A model generated the notes under the pieces. The model was given only the letters and a program-made list of their open reading frames with translations, made no database searches and had not been told where the DNA came from. The translations under genes and the position numbers were made by a program. From Cephaloticoccus sp. (GTDB lineage: Bacteria; Verrucomicrobiota; Verrucomicrobiia; Opitutales; Opitutaceae), in NCBI GenBank assembly GCA_030833445.1, contig JAURHD010000005.1, positions 120,494 through 184,493 of the forward strand: a stretch of DNA of 64,000 nucleotides, written 5' to 3'. Of this stretch, positions 26,666 through 35,956 are shown one piece after another. The number at the start of each line of letters is the position of its first letter. The stretch's first letter is position 1.

Positions 26666-28153
26666 GCCCAGTGGGCGTCGTGTCGGTTGGTAAATTCATC
26701 CAAGGGATAGAAAGGGCGTCCTACCCGGGAAAAGGGCAGTTCCTGCAGGCATTCCCAAGCACAGCCCGGCGCGCCGCAATAGAGAAACCCGGCGGCAATC
26801 TCCGCATAGTCGTGGCGAAATCCTTCCGGACTTTTGGCGACCACGAATTTGTAGCGCCGGGGATCCAGACCAGCTTCTTCGTAAAGCCGCGGCGTGCTGC
26901 CCAATCCTTTGCGCTCGGCCAGCAACAAGGTGACATCGCCGCTTTTGACAACCGCGGTTCGGCCCATGTTAACGGGCAAATTGTGTCCGGCATGTCCCGT
27001 GTGCACGAACCGGACCTCGCCCAGATTCTGCACTTCGACCTCAAATTCTAACGGATCGCAAAAAGGATCATCGACTCCCCCCCACGAGCAGCCGGAGCGT
27101 CGCGCCTTGACCGGCGGAGTAAGCCTGCTGGACCGCATTTGCATCAATGCAATAAGTCAGCGCACCGGCTCCCGGCCATGAAGTTTTGAGCATCGCGGCG
27201 AGCAGCCGGGTGCTATCGCCGGGGGCCCCGCTGTTAGTAGCATCATGCCCTTCGGAAACGGCAAACGGGGCCAAAGGACTTTGTAGGGCTTCGCTCACAA
27301 TCGATTCGGGATTGGGCAAACTGCGCGCATTGAATTCACGCTTACTCCAGCATTCATCCGCGATGGCTTCTTCATCCAACGGCGCATGCTCGCCCCGGTA
27401 GGCTTGGTAGAGCGTCCAGCCTAAGTCAGGCACATCCAGCCAAGGTTGCGCCATAAACAAACTGGCAGAAAGCACTCCGTCGCACACCTCGGCCCGTTGC
27501 AGACGTTCGTAGAGTGACTGCATCAACTCACCCGTGGTCGCAAAGCCCTTCGCGTTTACGATCTGGGGAATCTTGATCGCACTCACGTGATGAGTCGGTC
27601 CATGTCGGATCAAATTCTCCAAAGCCCGGGTCGCCCGCCGGCCACAGCTCTCGTGATCGATATGTGGAAAGGTGTGATACCCCACCAATACATCCGCCGC
27701 CTGGATCATGGTGCACGTAATGTTCGCGTGCAGATCCAAGGTCGCCACCAATGGGATGCCCGGACCGATCACTTCGCGCACCTTTTCCAGGATATGGCCG
27801 TCAACATCCGGGATGGTGGGTGAAGCCAAGGCCCCATGCAGCGAAAGCAACACCCCATCCACCGGTCCGGCGTGTAAGGTGCGCTGGATCCGCGTGACGA
27901 TTTCATCCACCACGGCATCGGCAATCGGGCCGCCGGCCAACTCCTTGGCGCGCACCAATCCCACCCATTCCACCGGCTCACCCAACACTTCGGGCAAGTG
28001 CGAAAATCCAGCCAATTCATCGGTTGCCCCATACAGACGCATCACCTCCTCACCTATCGCCCAACCGTATTCCGCAAAGTCCGCCTTCTCCGTGGCCCGC
28101 GGATTAAAGGTGTTCGACTCCTGCTGGATTTGGGCAACCGCAATTCGTTTCAT
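26647..28153 (-). pseudogene. M81 family (MlrC-like) metallopeptidase, frame broken in a G7 run
   Basis: Two frames together encode one full-length MlrC-type protein. The N-terminal part runs 28153 to 27068 (361 aa) with the metal-site motifs LLSLHGALAS, LDLHANITC and GYHTFPHIDHES; it ends with ATLRLLVGG-SR-stop. The C-terminal MlrC_C part continues in the next frame (VDDPFCDPLEFEVEVQNLGE to AHWAWNIKR, stop at 26647). The switch lies in seven consecutive G at 27077-27083. Six G would give an uninterrupted 501-aa protein, the normal family length. Members are Zn peptidases that cleave modified or D-amino-acid peptides such as linearised microcystin. Either a recent pseudogene, slippage-dependent expression, or a sequence error. 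Confidence 0.85.
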
Positions 28154-28165
28154 GACGCAGGGGGT

Positions 28166-28179
28166 ATATCTGATATCTG
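28166..28179. repeat. tandem ATATCTG repeat in the M81/heparinase-like divergent region
   Basis: ATATCTG occurs twice head to tail at 28166-28172 and 28173-28179, 12 nt upstream of the M81 start. The rest of the 206-nt divergent gap shows no clear promoter. Could be an operator half-site pair; evidence is only the repeat. Confidence 0.3.
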
Positions 28180-28359
28180 GATGTGTTTCGGTTTAGTCTG
28201 CAAAAAAGGTTGGGACTTACAGGAAAAATTGAAATCCATTGACTGAATACCAGATTGGGATGGGGTCGCTAGCGGATCACGTAGTGCAGTCGGCGTAACT
28301 CGTCCAACCAACTCGAAATAAAATCCGGCCCTGCCATTTCGGGATCCCCATACAACCCC

Positions 28360-30699
28360 ATGCGACTTACCCCCATCAATAGCGCGGAAGCGGTCTTTGA
28401 AGCGTTTCATGATCCATTACTCAGTGAACTGGATAAGTGGTCCGTCACGTCGGACGGCGTCACCGGCTTCAAGGTCTGGCAAAACTGGATCTGGGTGCAA
28501 TGGGAGTGGCAAACGCCCGCGACCAGCGGGTTGGTCATCCGGTTTCAACGTGACATTGATCTGAACTGCGCGGACTACGACCGGTTGATCCTCAGCGCCG
28601 CCATGCCTGAGGGCGGTTACTATACCCTCCACGCCGAAACCGATGCCGGGCCTCGCTCACGCCAAGGCGAACCCTTTGGTTCCAACAAACGCGAGGAATG
28701 GCTTCCCTTGGAAGGCGCAAAGCGAATCACTGCCCTCACGATCGAAGTCTTCATGCCCTCGGGCCGCACCGGTAATGGCTGGATCTATTGGATGGCGTTG
28801 CAAAACACCGCACGACTACCGGCCCACCTCGGACAATGGTCCGGTTACAATGAACGCTGGGAAAACTATCTGCAGCCGCCGGAATTCGAACCAAGTTTTA
28901 ATCCCTCGAAGGGATTGTTGATCAGTGCGAAGGAGCTGGAAGAAGTGCGGAAAAATTTCGCCGATCCCGCACTGACTGGATCCATGCAGGAAGCGGCCGA
29001 GGACGCCCGCAAAGTCCCGCCCGAGAAACTCATCGGTCAATACGTCAACTTTTGGAACTCCAATTCGCTCCGGCGCGAACGCGATCACGGCAAGGTCATC
29101 ACCATCCACGGGGCGAATGCCGCCCAAGCCGGAGTGCTACTCAAAGACAAACAGCTTTGTCGGCTGGCGGCTCGTTTTGCCCTCAGCATCGCCCACTGCG
29201 AACGTTGGGATGACAGTTTCATGTGCTTCATGCCGGGCAGCACCTGGGAGCAGCGCAGTTTCGTTCCCTCGATCTGCGTTTATGAATGCGCGCTGATCCT
29301 GGATCTGTGCGGCGAGTTTTTCACGCCGCTCGGCCGACAGTTGATCCTGCGCCGCATCGCGGAGGAAGGTATTGGCGAGATGAATTTTAACGCCTGGTGG
29401 TGGGAATATTTGTTTCACTGCAACCAACTCGCATGGTTCGCGCCGGGCAAAATCCTCGGTTACCTCTTGCTGGAACGCACCATGCCGGTGCGCGGCGAAA
29501 ACTTGCCGGTGCCGACGCCATCACGGGTCGCCCCATACACGGACTTGGCGGTCAAGGATCTGATCGAGAGCCTCAACAATTGCCTGCAGCCTGACGGCGG
29601 TTACGTCGAGGGACCCACCTATTTCACTTGGGTTGCACGCCAGGCTTTTATTGCACTGCATTTGTATGCCCGTGCCCGTGGCCAGCAAGTCGCCGACTTC
29701 ATGCCACCCGCCATGCTGCAGACCGCGGTGATGGCCGAGATGCTCTATTCCACGGCGGATGACCTGGACCTGCTGCCGATCTGCGATGCCATGTTTGCCT
29801 TTCCCGAGGCGCTGGCCCATCTGGCCGCTTACATGCCCAAGAGTCACTGGGTAACGGTCTACCGCAAACAAATGGGCCGCGCCGGGGCCTCACCGTCGCT
29901 GTTGGCGATGGCATTGGAACACCGTATTCCGGCGTCCGGTCCTGCATTGCAACCCTTCTTGGAAATGCCTGCGACCGGCATGATGTGTTCTGTCCGACAA
30001 CTCGAAGGCGAATACATCAAACTGTTCCTGATGGGTAACAAAGCCGGCGCCGGTCACACCCACGAGGACAAGGGTGGCTTCATCCTCGAATTTGCCGGGG
30101 ACAGCTTCGCGATGGATTTCGGCGTCGTCGACTACGGCAACCCTTTGGTCGAGGAACTGAAAACCGCGCAACGGCACAATATGCTTACCCCTTGGTCGCT
30201 CACGGAAAGACCCGCCCCGGCCAAACCAATCCCGGTGGACCTGAGGGCAATCGGTCAGGGTGATGTCACTTCATTTCACGCCACAATGAATGCCACGCCG
30301 GGATGGGAAGGTTGGTTCACGCAATGGCAGCGCACTTGGGATTCCGCCTCACCAGACCGGCTAACGATCACCGATGAATGGGCGGTGGAGAAAGGCGAAG
30401 GAGTCATTTTTCATTGGACGACCCCACTGCCCATGCGCCTTGAGCAGAATCGCGTGATCATCACCGGGCGTCGCGGCGAGATGGAAATAAGCGTGCCGCC
30501 CGACACCGAGGCCAATATCGAACAGCTGCCATTGATGAATGATGAGCGCCGGGCCATTGATGAACAGCGCCGGGAAATGGTGAGATTTGGCATCAAGCAC
30601 GCCGACACCCAACCCCGCCTCACCATCAAGCAACGTGGCCGCAGCGGCGTGCTGAAAATCGAGGTTCGCCTAAAAATAAGATCGGCAAAAATGGCGTAA
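28360..30699 (+). CDS. heparinase II/III-like protein, paralogue 2
   Basis: 779 aa, the same layout as the gene at 22993: start MRLTPINSAEAVFEAFHDPL, toroid motif GPTYFTWVARQAFIALHLYA, heparinase beta domain with His566-Thr-His568-Glu-Asp-Lys-Gly and FAMDFGVVDYGNPL, C-terminus LTIKQRGRSGVLKIEVRL. No signal peptide and no Shine-Dalgarno sequence. The two paralogues face the same way around an opposite-strand pair (M81 peptidase, aminotransferase), which points to duplication of one lyase and shared use of the cluster. Substrate unknown. Confidence 0.85.
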   Translation: MRLTPINSAEAVFEAFHDPLLSELDKWSVTSDGVTGFKVWQNWIWVQWEWQTPATSGLVIRFQRDIDLNCADYDRLILSAAMPEGGYYTLHAETDAGPRSRQGEPFGSNKREEWLPLEGAKRITALTIEVFMPSGRTGNGWIYWMALQNTARLPAHLGQWSGYNERWENYLQPPEFEPSFNPSKGLLISAKELEEVRKNFADPALTGSMQEAAEDARKVPPEKLIGQYVNFWNSNSLRRERDHGKVITIHGANAAQAGVLLKDKQLCRLAARFALSIAHCERWDDSFMCFMPGSTWEQRSFVPSICVYECALILDLCGEFFTPLGRQLILRRIAEEGIGEMNFNAWWWEYLFHCNQLAWFAPGKILGYLLLERTMPVRGENLPVPTPSRVAPYTDLAVKDLIESLNNCLQPDGGYVEGPTYFTWVARQAFIALHLYARARGQQVADFMPPAMLQTAVMAEMLYSTADDLDLLPICDAMFAFPEALAHLAAYMPKSHWVTVYRKQMGRAGASPSLLAMALEHRIPASGPALQPFLEMPATGMMCSVRQLEGEYIKLFLMGNKAGAGHTHEDKGGFILEFAGDSFAMDFGVVDYGNPLVEELKTAQRHNMLTPWSLTERPAPAKPIPVDLRAIGQGDVTSFHATMNATPGWEGWFTQWQRTWDSASPDRLTITDEWAVEKGEGVIFHWTTPLPMRLEQNRVIITGRRGEMEISVPPDTEANIEQLPLMNDERRAIDEQRREMVRFGIKHADTQPRLTIKQRGRSGVLKIEVRLKIRSAKMA

Positions 30700-30768
30700 T
30701 TCCGCCCCATCCCGACCCATTATCAAAGGTTGCCTTCGGCTGAAGCCGTCTATTGGTTGAATGAGCCT

Positions 30769-31701
30769 ATGGCCAGCCACCACCACCCCCGCCAAGCAAA
30801 GATCGAGGAGTTCTCTCTCCCACTTTTTGCCTTCACCGTCATCGTCACTTTTGCCGCTCTTCTGGCCTTGTTATGGCTGGTCGCGCGGAACTCCTTTGCA
30901 ACTCAGTTCCATGCACCAGTTTGGAAGATTTTGGTGATTTTTGCCGGGATGAGTCTGGTCACCTGCTTCGTCGAATATTTTTTCCATCGGTATGTGCTCC
31001 ACCAGCCGGCGATTCCATTCCTGCGCCGTCTGTATCGCCAGCATACCCTGCACCATGGTTTGACGCGTATTACCCGGAAACATCGTCCCACCGGTCCCGA
31101 TCTGCTCGTGGTGGTCGAAAATAAATTTCCCATCGTCGAGATCGAACAGGGCGAAGCCTCATTTTTCCCTTGGTTCACTCTCGCCATCTTTGCCGGCCTG
31201 CTGACGCCCCTGCTGATCCTTGGGCAATGGCTGATGCCTTCCTACCCATGGTTTCTTGGCGGCTATCTCGCCTTGGTATCATCCCTCACTCTCTACGAAT
31301 TACTACACGCCATCAATCACCGGCCCATTGAGAAATGGCTGCCCTTGGTTGAAAGCCGGCATTGGAAGTGGTTCTGGCATCCCGTCTATTCCTTCCATTT
31401 GCGCCACCATGCGGTCATCGATTGCAATGAATCGATCTCTGGCTTCTTTGGCATTCCACTGGCCGATTGGGTGTTCGGCACCTGCGTGATACCCAAAAGC
31501 ATTTATGCTGATGGCGACGAATGGCAGGAAAGCGAATTCACGCGCCCACGTCCCTACTGGCTGATCCGGGTGATGGACCAATGGGCTGTCGGTGTAGTGC
31601 AAAAGCGGCGTCAAGCCGCCAAAAACAACGTCGTGGAAAAGACTCAGGAAGAAATCAACTTGGCTGTCAGTAAAATGGCCGAGGCTAGTTCCTCCAACTG
31701 A
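30769..31701 (+). CDS. sterol desaturase/fatty acid hydroxylase-like membrane protein
   Basis: 310 aa from ATG 30769, preceded by about 40 unlikely codons if read from 30730. Four to five hydrophobic helices (for example LPLFAFTVIVTFAALLALLW). Histidine clusters on the cytoplasmic side as in di-iron membrane hydroxylases: HRYVLHQ, HTLHHGLTRITRKHR, and HLRHHAVIDCNESISGFFG. The His pattern is consistent with PF04116. C-terminal soluble tail is Lys/Glu-rich. Lipid substrate unknown. Confidence 0.8.
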   Translation: MASHHHPRQAKIEEFSLPLFAFTVIVTFAALLALLWLVARNSFATQFHAPVWKILVIFAGMSLVTCFVEYFFHRYVLHQPAIPFLRRLYRQHTLHHGLTRITRKHRPTGPDLLVVVENKFPIVEIEQGEASFFPWFTLAIFAGLLTPLLILGQWLMPSYPWFLGGYLALVSSLTLYELLHAINHRPIEKWLPLVESRHWKWFWHPVYSFHLRHHAVIDCNESISGFFGIPLADWVFGTCVIPKSIYADGDEWQESEFTRPRPYWLIRVMDQWAVGVVQKRRQAAKNNVVEKTQEEINLAVSKMAEASSSN

Positions 31702-31745
31702 TTCGGCTGCTCCCTCAATTTAGATCCGCGAAAAAAGCGGCCCAA

Positions 31746-31773
31746 AAAAGCCCCGGCGAAAACCGGGGCTTTT
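31746..31773. terminator. bidirectional terminator
   Basis: AAAAGCCCCGG (31746-31756) pairs perfectly with CCGGGGCTTTT (31763-31773) around CGAAAA. T-rich on both strands, it sits between two convergent genes (hydroxylase-like and thymidine phosphorylase-like). Confidence 0.9.
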
Positions 31774-31798
31774 GTTTGAAAGGTTGCGGTCAGGTCGC

Positions 31799-33142
31799 TT
31801 AAGCAACGCGCTCGACCACCAAGGGTGGCGGGGTCGGACGCTTGGGTGCCAGACGGTAAGCGGTTTTGAAGCACTCCAGGGCCTGCTCGAGCTTGGCCTC
31901 GTCGTTGTAGTGGATCATCATGAGCGGCTCGCCCTGTTTGACTTGGGTGCCGACCTTCTTGATCTCGGATACGCCGGCGGCGTGATCAATCTTGGCCTTC
32001 TTGTCGCTGCTGGAATTGAGGATGGCCACACCCTGCGCGATGAACGCGGCATTGATGGTGTGCACGTAGCCACGCTTCGGGGCCGGGAGTTTGCGGACAT
32101 GCTTGGCGGCCGGGAACTTGTCCGGATGATCCACGTAGCTGGTGTCGCCACCCTGCGCCTTGACGAGGTCCTTGAATTTCTGGAGGGCCGTGCCGTCGGT
32201 CAGGTGACGTTGCACCGTCTGCTTGGCAGAAAGGGTTGAACCGGCGACGCCAGCCAAACGCACGATTTCCATGCCGAGTTTGAGCACGAGCTCTTTCAAA
32301 TCCTCCGGACCTTCACCCTTCAACAGTGCAATGGCTTCCTTGACTTCAAGCGCAGTGCCGACGGTGTCGCCAAGCGGTTGATTCATGTCGGTCACGAGAG
32401 CCACGCAACGACGCTTCATCGAACGGCCGACCCGGGTCATGGAACGCGCGAGCTGCTTGGCCTGTTCGAGATCCTTGATGAAGGAGCCGTTGCCCCACTT
32501 CACATCAATCACGAGACCTTCCGCACCTTCGGCGAGCTTCTTGGAAAGCACACTGCCGGTGATGAGGGGAAGACTTGGGATCGTGCCGGTTTCCTTGCGG
32601 AGAGCGTAAAAATGCGCATCAGCCGGAGCGAGTTTCTCGTCCTGTTTCACAATGGCGCCACCAATGCGAGCCAGCTGCTTGGTAAAGGCATCGATACTCA
32701 TGTTGCCGTCGAAGCCAGGGAAAGCACCGAGCTTATCGAGTGGGCTGATGATGTAGTCGTGTTCTACGCCACACATCATCGGGACCACGACACCCGCGGC
32801 CATCGCGAGCGGCACCAGCACGAGGGAGGTCTTGTCACCGACGCCACCAGTCGAATACTTGTCGATCTTCGGCTTGGCGATGTGCGAAAGGTCGATCACT
32901 TCACCGGAGAGCATCATCTCTTCGGTCAGAATCGCGGTCTCTTGAGCCGACATATTGGCGAAGTAGATCGCCATGAGCAACGCGGCCAATTGGTGCTGCG
33001 GCATGTCACCATCCAGCGTGCTATCAACGATATAACGGATTTCCTCTTGCGTAAACTCCTGGCCATCGCGTTTCTTCTCGATCAAGTAATTGAACGAGGG
33101 CTTGATAAACCGACGGGCCGGGATGGTGCGTTTGCTAGTCAT
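31799..33142 (-). CDS. thymidine/pyrimidine-nucleoside phosphorylase homologue with altered signature loop
   Basis: 447 aa from ATG 33140-33142; family length. Phosphate loop KYSTGGVGDKTS is intact, as are DGDMPQHQLAALLMAI, LPLITGSVLSKKLAEG and the C-terminal domain (GYVHTINAAFIAQG, KVGTQVKQGEPLMMIH). But the family signature loop SGRGLGHTGGTLDKLE is replaced at residues 124-138 by CGVEHDYIISPLDKL: the conserved Arg, the His of GHT and the GGT are missing. So it is a family member whose pyrimidine/phosphate site differs. Activity should not be assumed. The frame is open up to 33250 without conservation. Confidence 0.85.
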   Translation of the reverse strand: MTSKRTIPARRFIKPSFNYLIEKKRDGQEFTQEEIRYIVDSTLDGDMPQHQLAALLMAIYFANMSAQETAILTEEMMLSGEVIDLSHIAKPKIDKYSTGGVGDKTSLVLVPLAMAAGVVVPMMCGVEHDYIISPLDKLGAFPGFDGNMSIDAFTKQLARIGGAIVKQDEKLAPADAHFYALRKETGTIPSLPLITGSVLSKKLAEGAEGLVIDVKWGNGSFIKDLEQAKQLARSMTRVGRSMKRRCVALVTDMNQPLGDTVGTALEVKEAIALLKGEGPEDLKELVLKLGMEIVRLAGVAGSTLSAKQTVQRHLTDGTALQKFKDLVKAQGGDTSYVDHPDKFPAAKHVRKLPAPKRGYVHTINAAFIAQGVAILNSSSDKKAKIDHAAGVSEIKKVGTQVKQGEPLMMIHYNDEAKLEQALECFKTAYRLAPKRPTPPPLVVERVA

Positions 33143-33373
33143 GTGGGCTATATGTAAAACTGAAGAGGCTTCGCTGAGCGGAAAAGTTTTCCAGCAAACC
33201 CTTCCATGTCGAAATGTCGAGTCAAAACTACCCACCCACCTTGGGTCCATTCAGGCAGAACCTTGTGTATCTAACTGCATATAATAGGATTAGGTATCGC
33301 TCGTTTAGCCACCCGAGCAGGCATCTAAAATAGACGCTTGCACGGCGGCCATCCCCCTTCGTTGAGTGCGAGC

Positions 33374-35131
33374 ATGCATGTGACGTTTAATCTTGCCGCA
33401 GAACTGGATGCGGCCCTCAAGGCTGCGGCCGGTAAAGCCGGCTTGGAGGCGGATGCCTTTGCGCCTGAAGTGCGACCGGCTGACCCACGTCACGGCGATT
33501 TTCAGGCCAATGGAATTTTGGGTTATGCCAAGGCGCGAAAGCTCAATCCCCGGACTACGGCTGAGCAGTTGGTCGCGGCCCTACCGGCCGAGCTTCTGAA
33601 CCAGTGTGATGTCGCGATCGCGGGACCTGGTTTTATTAATTTCACGCTGAAGCCAGCTGCGTTACTCGCTTGGTTGCGTCAGCACGACAATGCCGAACAC
33701 CTCAAGGCTGGGGCGGCAAGTTTCTATGCCGGCCAGCGCTATGTGGTGGATTACAGTTCGCCCAACACCGCGAAGCAATTGCACGTCGGTCATATTCGCA
33801 GCATGGTAATCGGCGAGGCCATCTGCCGGCTGCTCGGTTTTTGCGGAGCCACCGTGACGCGCGACAATCATATCGGTGATTGGGGCACCCAGTTCGGCAA
33901 ATTGATCTGGGGCTATAAACATCTTCGGGATGAAGCGGCGCTCGAACGCGATCCACTCGAAGAGTTGGAACGACTCTACAAGGCGGCGGATGTTGCGACG
34001 AAAGAAGATCCGGCCGTCCTTGATGCCGCCCGGGCTGAACTGGTCAAACTGCAGGATGGCGATGCCGAAAATCTCGGCCTCTGGGAAAAGATTATCGCGA
34101 TTAGTTCCGGAGCATTTCGTGAAATCTACCGGCGGCTGGACATCAATTTTGACTGCGAGCTGGGCGAGAGTTTCTACAAGGACCAGCTGTCACGCATCTA
34201 CACCGAGCTGCACGAGACCGGACTCTCGACTGAATCGCAGGGAGCCCAAGTGGTGTTTCATCCCGAGCATCCGCGTTTCAAGACCCAGCCGTTCATCATT
34301 CGGAAATCAGACGGTGCTTCGAATTACGCCACCACCGACCTTGCGACCATGCTCTACCGCACGGGGCATTTCAAAGCCGATGCCATCATCGTGCTGACGG
34401 ATACGCGCCAAGCCGATCATTTCGAACAACTCTGGCTGACCACGCAAAAATGGTATGCCGCCAAGGGGTATCGTCTGCCCCGTTTCGAGCATGTCTCTTT
34501 CGGCTCGATTCTCGGTTCCGACGGCAAGGCCATCAAAACCCGCTCGGGAGATCCCATCAAGTTGCAGGCCTTGCTCGACGAGGCGGTCGAACGCGCCTTT
34601 GGCCAGGTCACGGAAAAATCGCCCGAACTTCCCGAGGCCGAACGTCGCGCCATTGCGGAGACGGTAGGGATCGGCGCAGTGCGCTATGCGGACCTCGCGC
34701 AGAATCGCAGCAGTGATTACGTGTTCGACTGGGAAAAGATCCTCTCCTTCGACGGCAACACCGCACCCTATCTGCTCTATGCGGTTTCACGGGTGCATTC
34801 GATTTTTCGCAAACTGGAACTCCAACCCGATGACGCAAAGGCCACCGCCGGGGCCACCGCCCCGGAAGCACCCGGCGAAATCGCGCTCGCCCGCAAACTC
34901 GTCGGCCTGCCCGCGGTGTTGAACACAACGACCGCCCAACTGCGGCCGCATTTTCTCTGCACCTATCTCTTCGAACTGGCCGGGGCCTTCAGCAGCTTCT
35001 ATGCGGCAGAAAAAGTGTTGGTTGATGAACCGGAAGTGCGCGCCCGACGCCTGATGCTCTGCGCCCGCACCCTGCTCTTCCTCGAGACCGGTTTGCACTT
35101 GCTGGGGCTCCGCACCCTGAAACGCATGTAG
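33374..35131 (+). CDS. argS: arginyl-tRNA synthetase
   Basis: Charges tRNA-Arg. 585 aa from ATG 33374. N-terminal additional domain (residues 1-110), class I catalytic domain with HVGH at 137-140 (HIGH motif), the KMSK-equivalent region near IKTRSG at 387-392 (ArgRS often lacks a true KMSK), DALR-type anticodon domain from about 460 (YLLYAVSRVHSIFRKL) to the C-terminal LGLRTLKRM. Divergent from the thymidine phosphorylase-like gene. Confidence 0.96.
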   Translation: MHVTFNLAAELDAALKAAAGKAGLEADAFAPEVRPADPRHGDFQANGILGYAKARKLNPRTTAEQLVAALPAELLNQCDVAIAGPGFINFTLKPAALLAWLRQHDNAEHLKAGAASFYAGQRYVVDYSSPNTAKQLHVGHIRSMVIGEAICRLLGFCGATVTRDNHIGDWGTQFGKLIWGYKHLRDEAALERDPLEELERLYKAADVATKEDPAVLDAARAELVKLQDGDAENLGLWEKIIAISSGAFREIYRRLDINFDCELGESFYKDQLSRIYTELHETGLSTESQGAQVVFHPEHPRFKTQPFIIRKSDGASNYATTDLATMLYRTGHFKADAIIVLTDTRQADHFEQLWLTTQKWYAAKGYRLPRFEHVSFGSILGSDGKAIKTRSGDPIKLQALLDEAVERAFGQVTEKSPELPEAERRAIAETVGIGAVRYADLAQNRSSDYVFDWEKILSFDGNTAPYLLYAVSRVHSIFRKLELQPDDAKATAGATAPEAPGEIALARKLVGLPAVLNTTTAQLRPHFLCTYLFELAGAFSSFYAAEKVLVDEPEVRARRLMLCARTLLFLETGLHLLGLRTLKRM

Positions 35132-35193
35132 GTCCCGGAGACCTCCGATAAATCGCTTGCCGCTCAACCCGCGCGACCCCAGATTGCCGGCGT

Positions 35194-35952
35194 ATGGCAA
35201 CTCAGGAATTCTACGTTCGCAACGAGTCCGAAACTGAAGCGCGTGGGCCTTTCAATTTTGAGCAGTTGTCATCCCTGACCGAAAACGGTCAGATTACCGC
35301 TGATACCCTGTTCTATGATGCGAACACTGAACAGTGGGCACCCATCTCTAGCAGCGACGAGCTCAAGCAGGCGCTCTTTCCGGAGAAACGGAAGCTGCAG
35401 ATGCGGGCCAGCGTCCAACAAAGCAGCCTCAATACTGAGTCCTCCGACAGCCGTCCGCCCATTACGGTCAACGACATGCTGGCCGCTGCGGAAGGCCGGA
35501 CTGATGACACCAAGGAACGCATAGATCCCAACATCGCCATGGGACGCGCCGCCGCGATGGGACGGTGGAGTTGTATCGCAATGTTGATCCTGTCATTGGC
35601 GGCGGAGACTCTGCCCGACATTGATTTCCTGATGGCCTTCAATGTAGCGAAACTACTCGACCATCCGCTGATCATCCTGGGGGCGCTTGATGTCGCATTG
35701 ACCATCATGCTGCTTTTGGGCGCGGTCACATTTTATCCAGTGGTGCGCTTTCGCGCTGCCCTGGGACTGGGTTTCATTGGATTCCTGTTTTATACCCAAG
35801 GCCTTTCCTTGCCCTTGCTGGCCATCATTGCCGGTTCAGTGGGCATGTATATGTGCACCGTCTCCGTGAGCATTCTGGTGGTTTTGATCTGTGGCTTGGC
35901 CGGTTTGGCAGGTATGGCCGGAGTCGCCTATCAGCAGATCATGGCGCCCTGA
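35194..35952 (+). CDS. GYF_2-domain membrane protein
   Basis: 252 aa. Residues 5-62 are a GYF_2/DUF4339 domain (FYVRNESETEARGPFNFEQL, then NGQITADTLFYDANTEQWAP). A polar linker (65-120) leads to four hydrophobic helices in 128-250 (CIAMLILSLAAE, LIILGALDVALTIMLLLGAV, LGLGFIGFLFY, VSILVVLICGLAGLAGMAGV). Role unknown; such domains are thought to bind peptides. Ends 4 nt before the YihY-like gene, so likely one operon. Confidence 0.82.
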   Translation: MATQEFYVRNESETEARGPFNFEQLSSLTENGQITADTLFYDANTEQWAPISSSDELKQALFPEKRKLQMRASVQQSSLNTESSDSRPPITVNDMLAAAEGRTDDTKERIDPNIAMGRAAAMGRWSCIAMLILSLAAETLPDIDFLMAFNVAKLLDHPLIILGALDVALTIMLLLGAVTFYPVVRFRAALGLGFIGFLFYTQGLSLPLLAIIAGSVGMYMCTVSVSILVVLICGLAGLAGMAGVAYQQIMAP

Positions 35953-35956
35953 TCCC

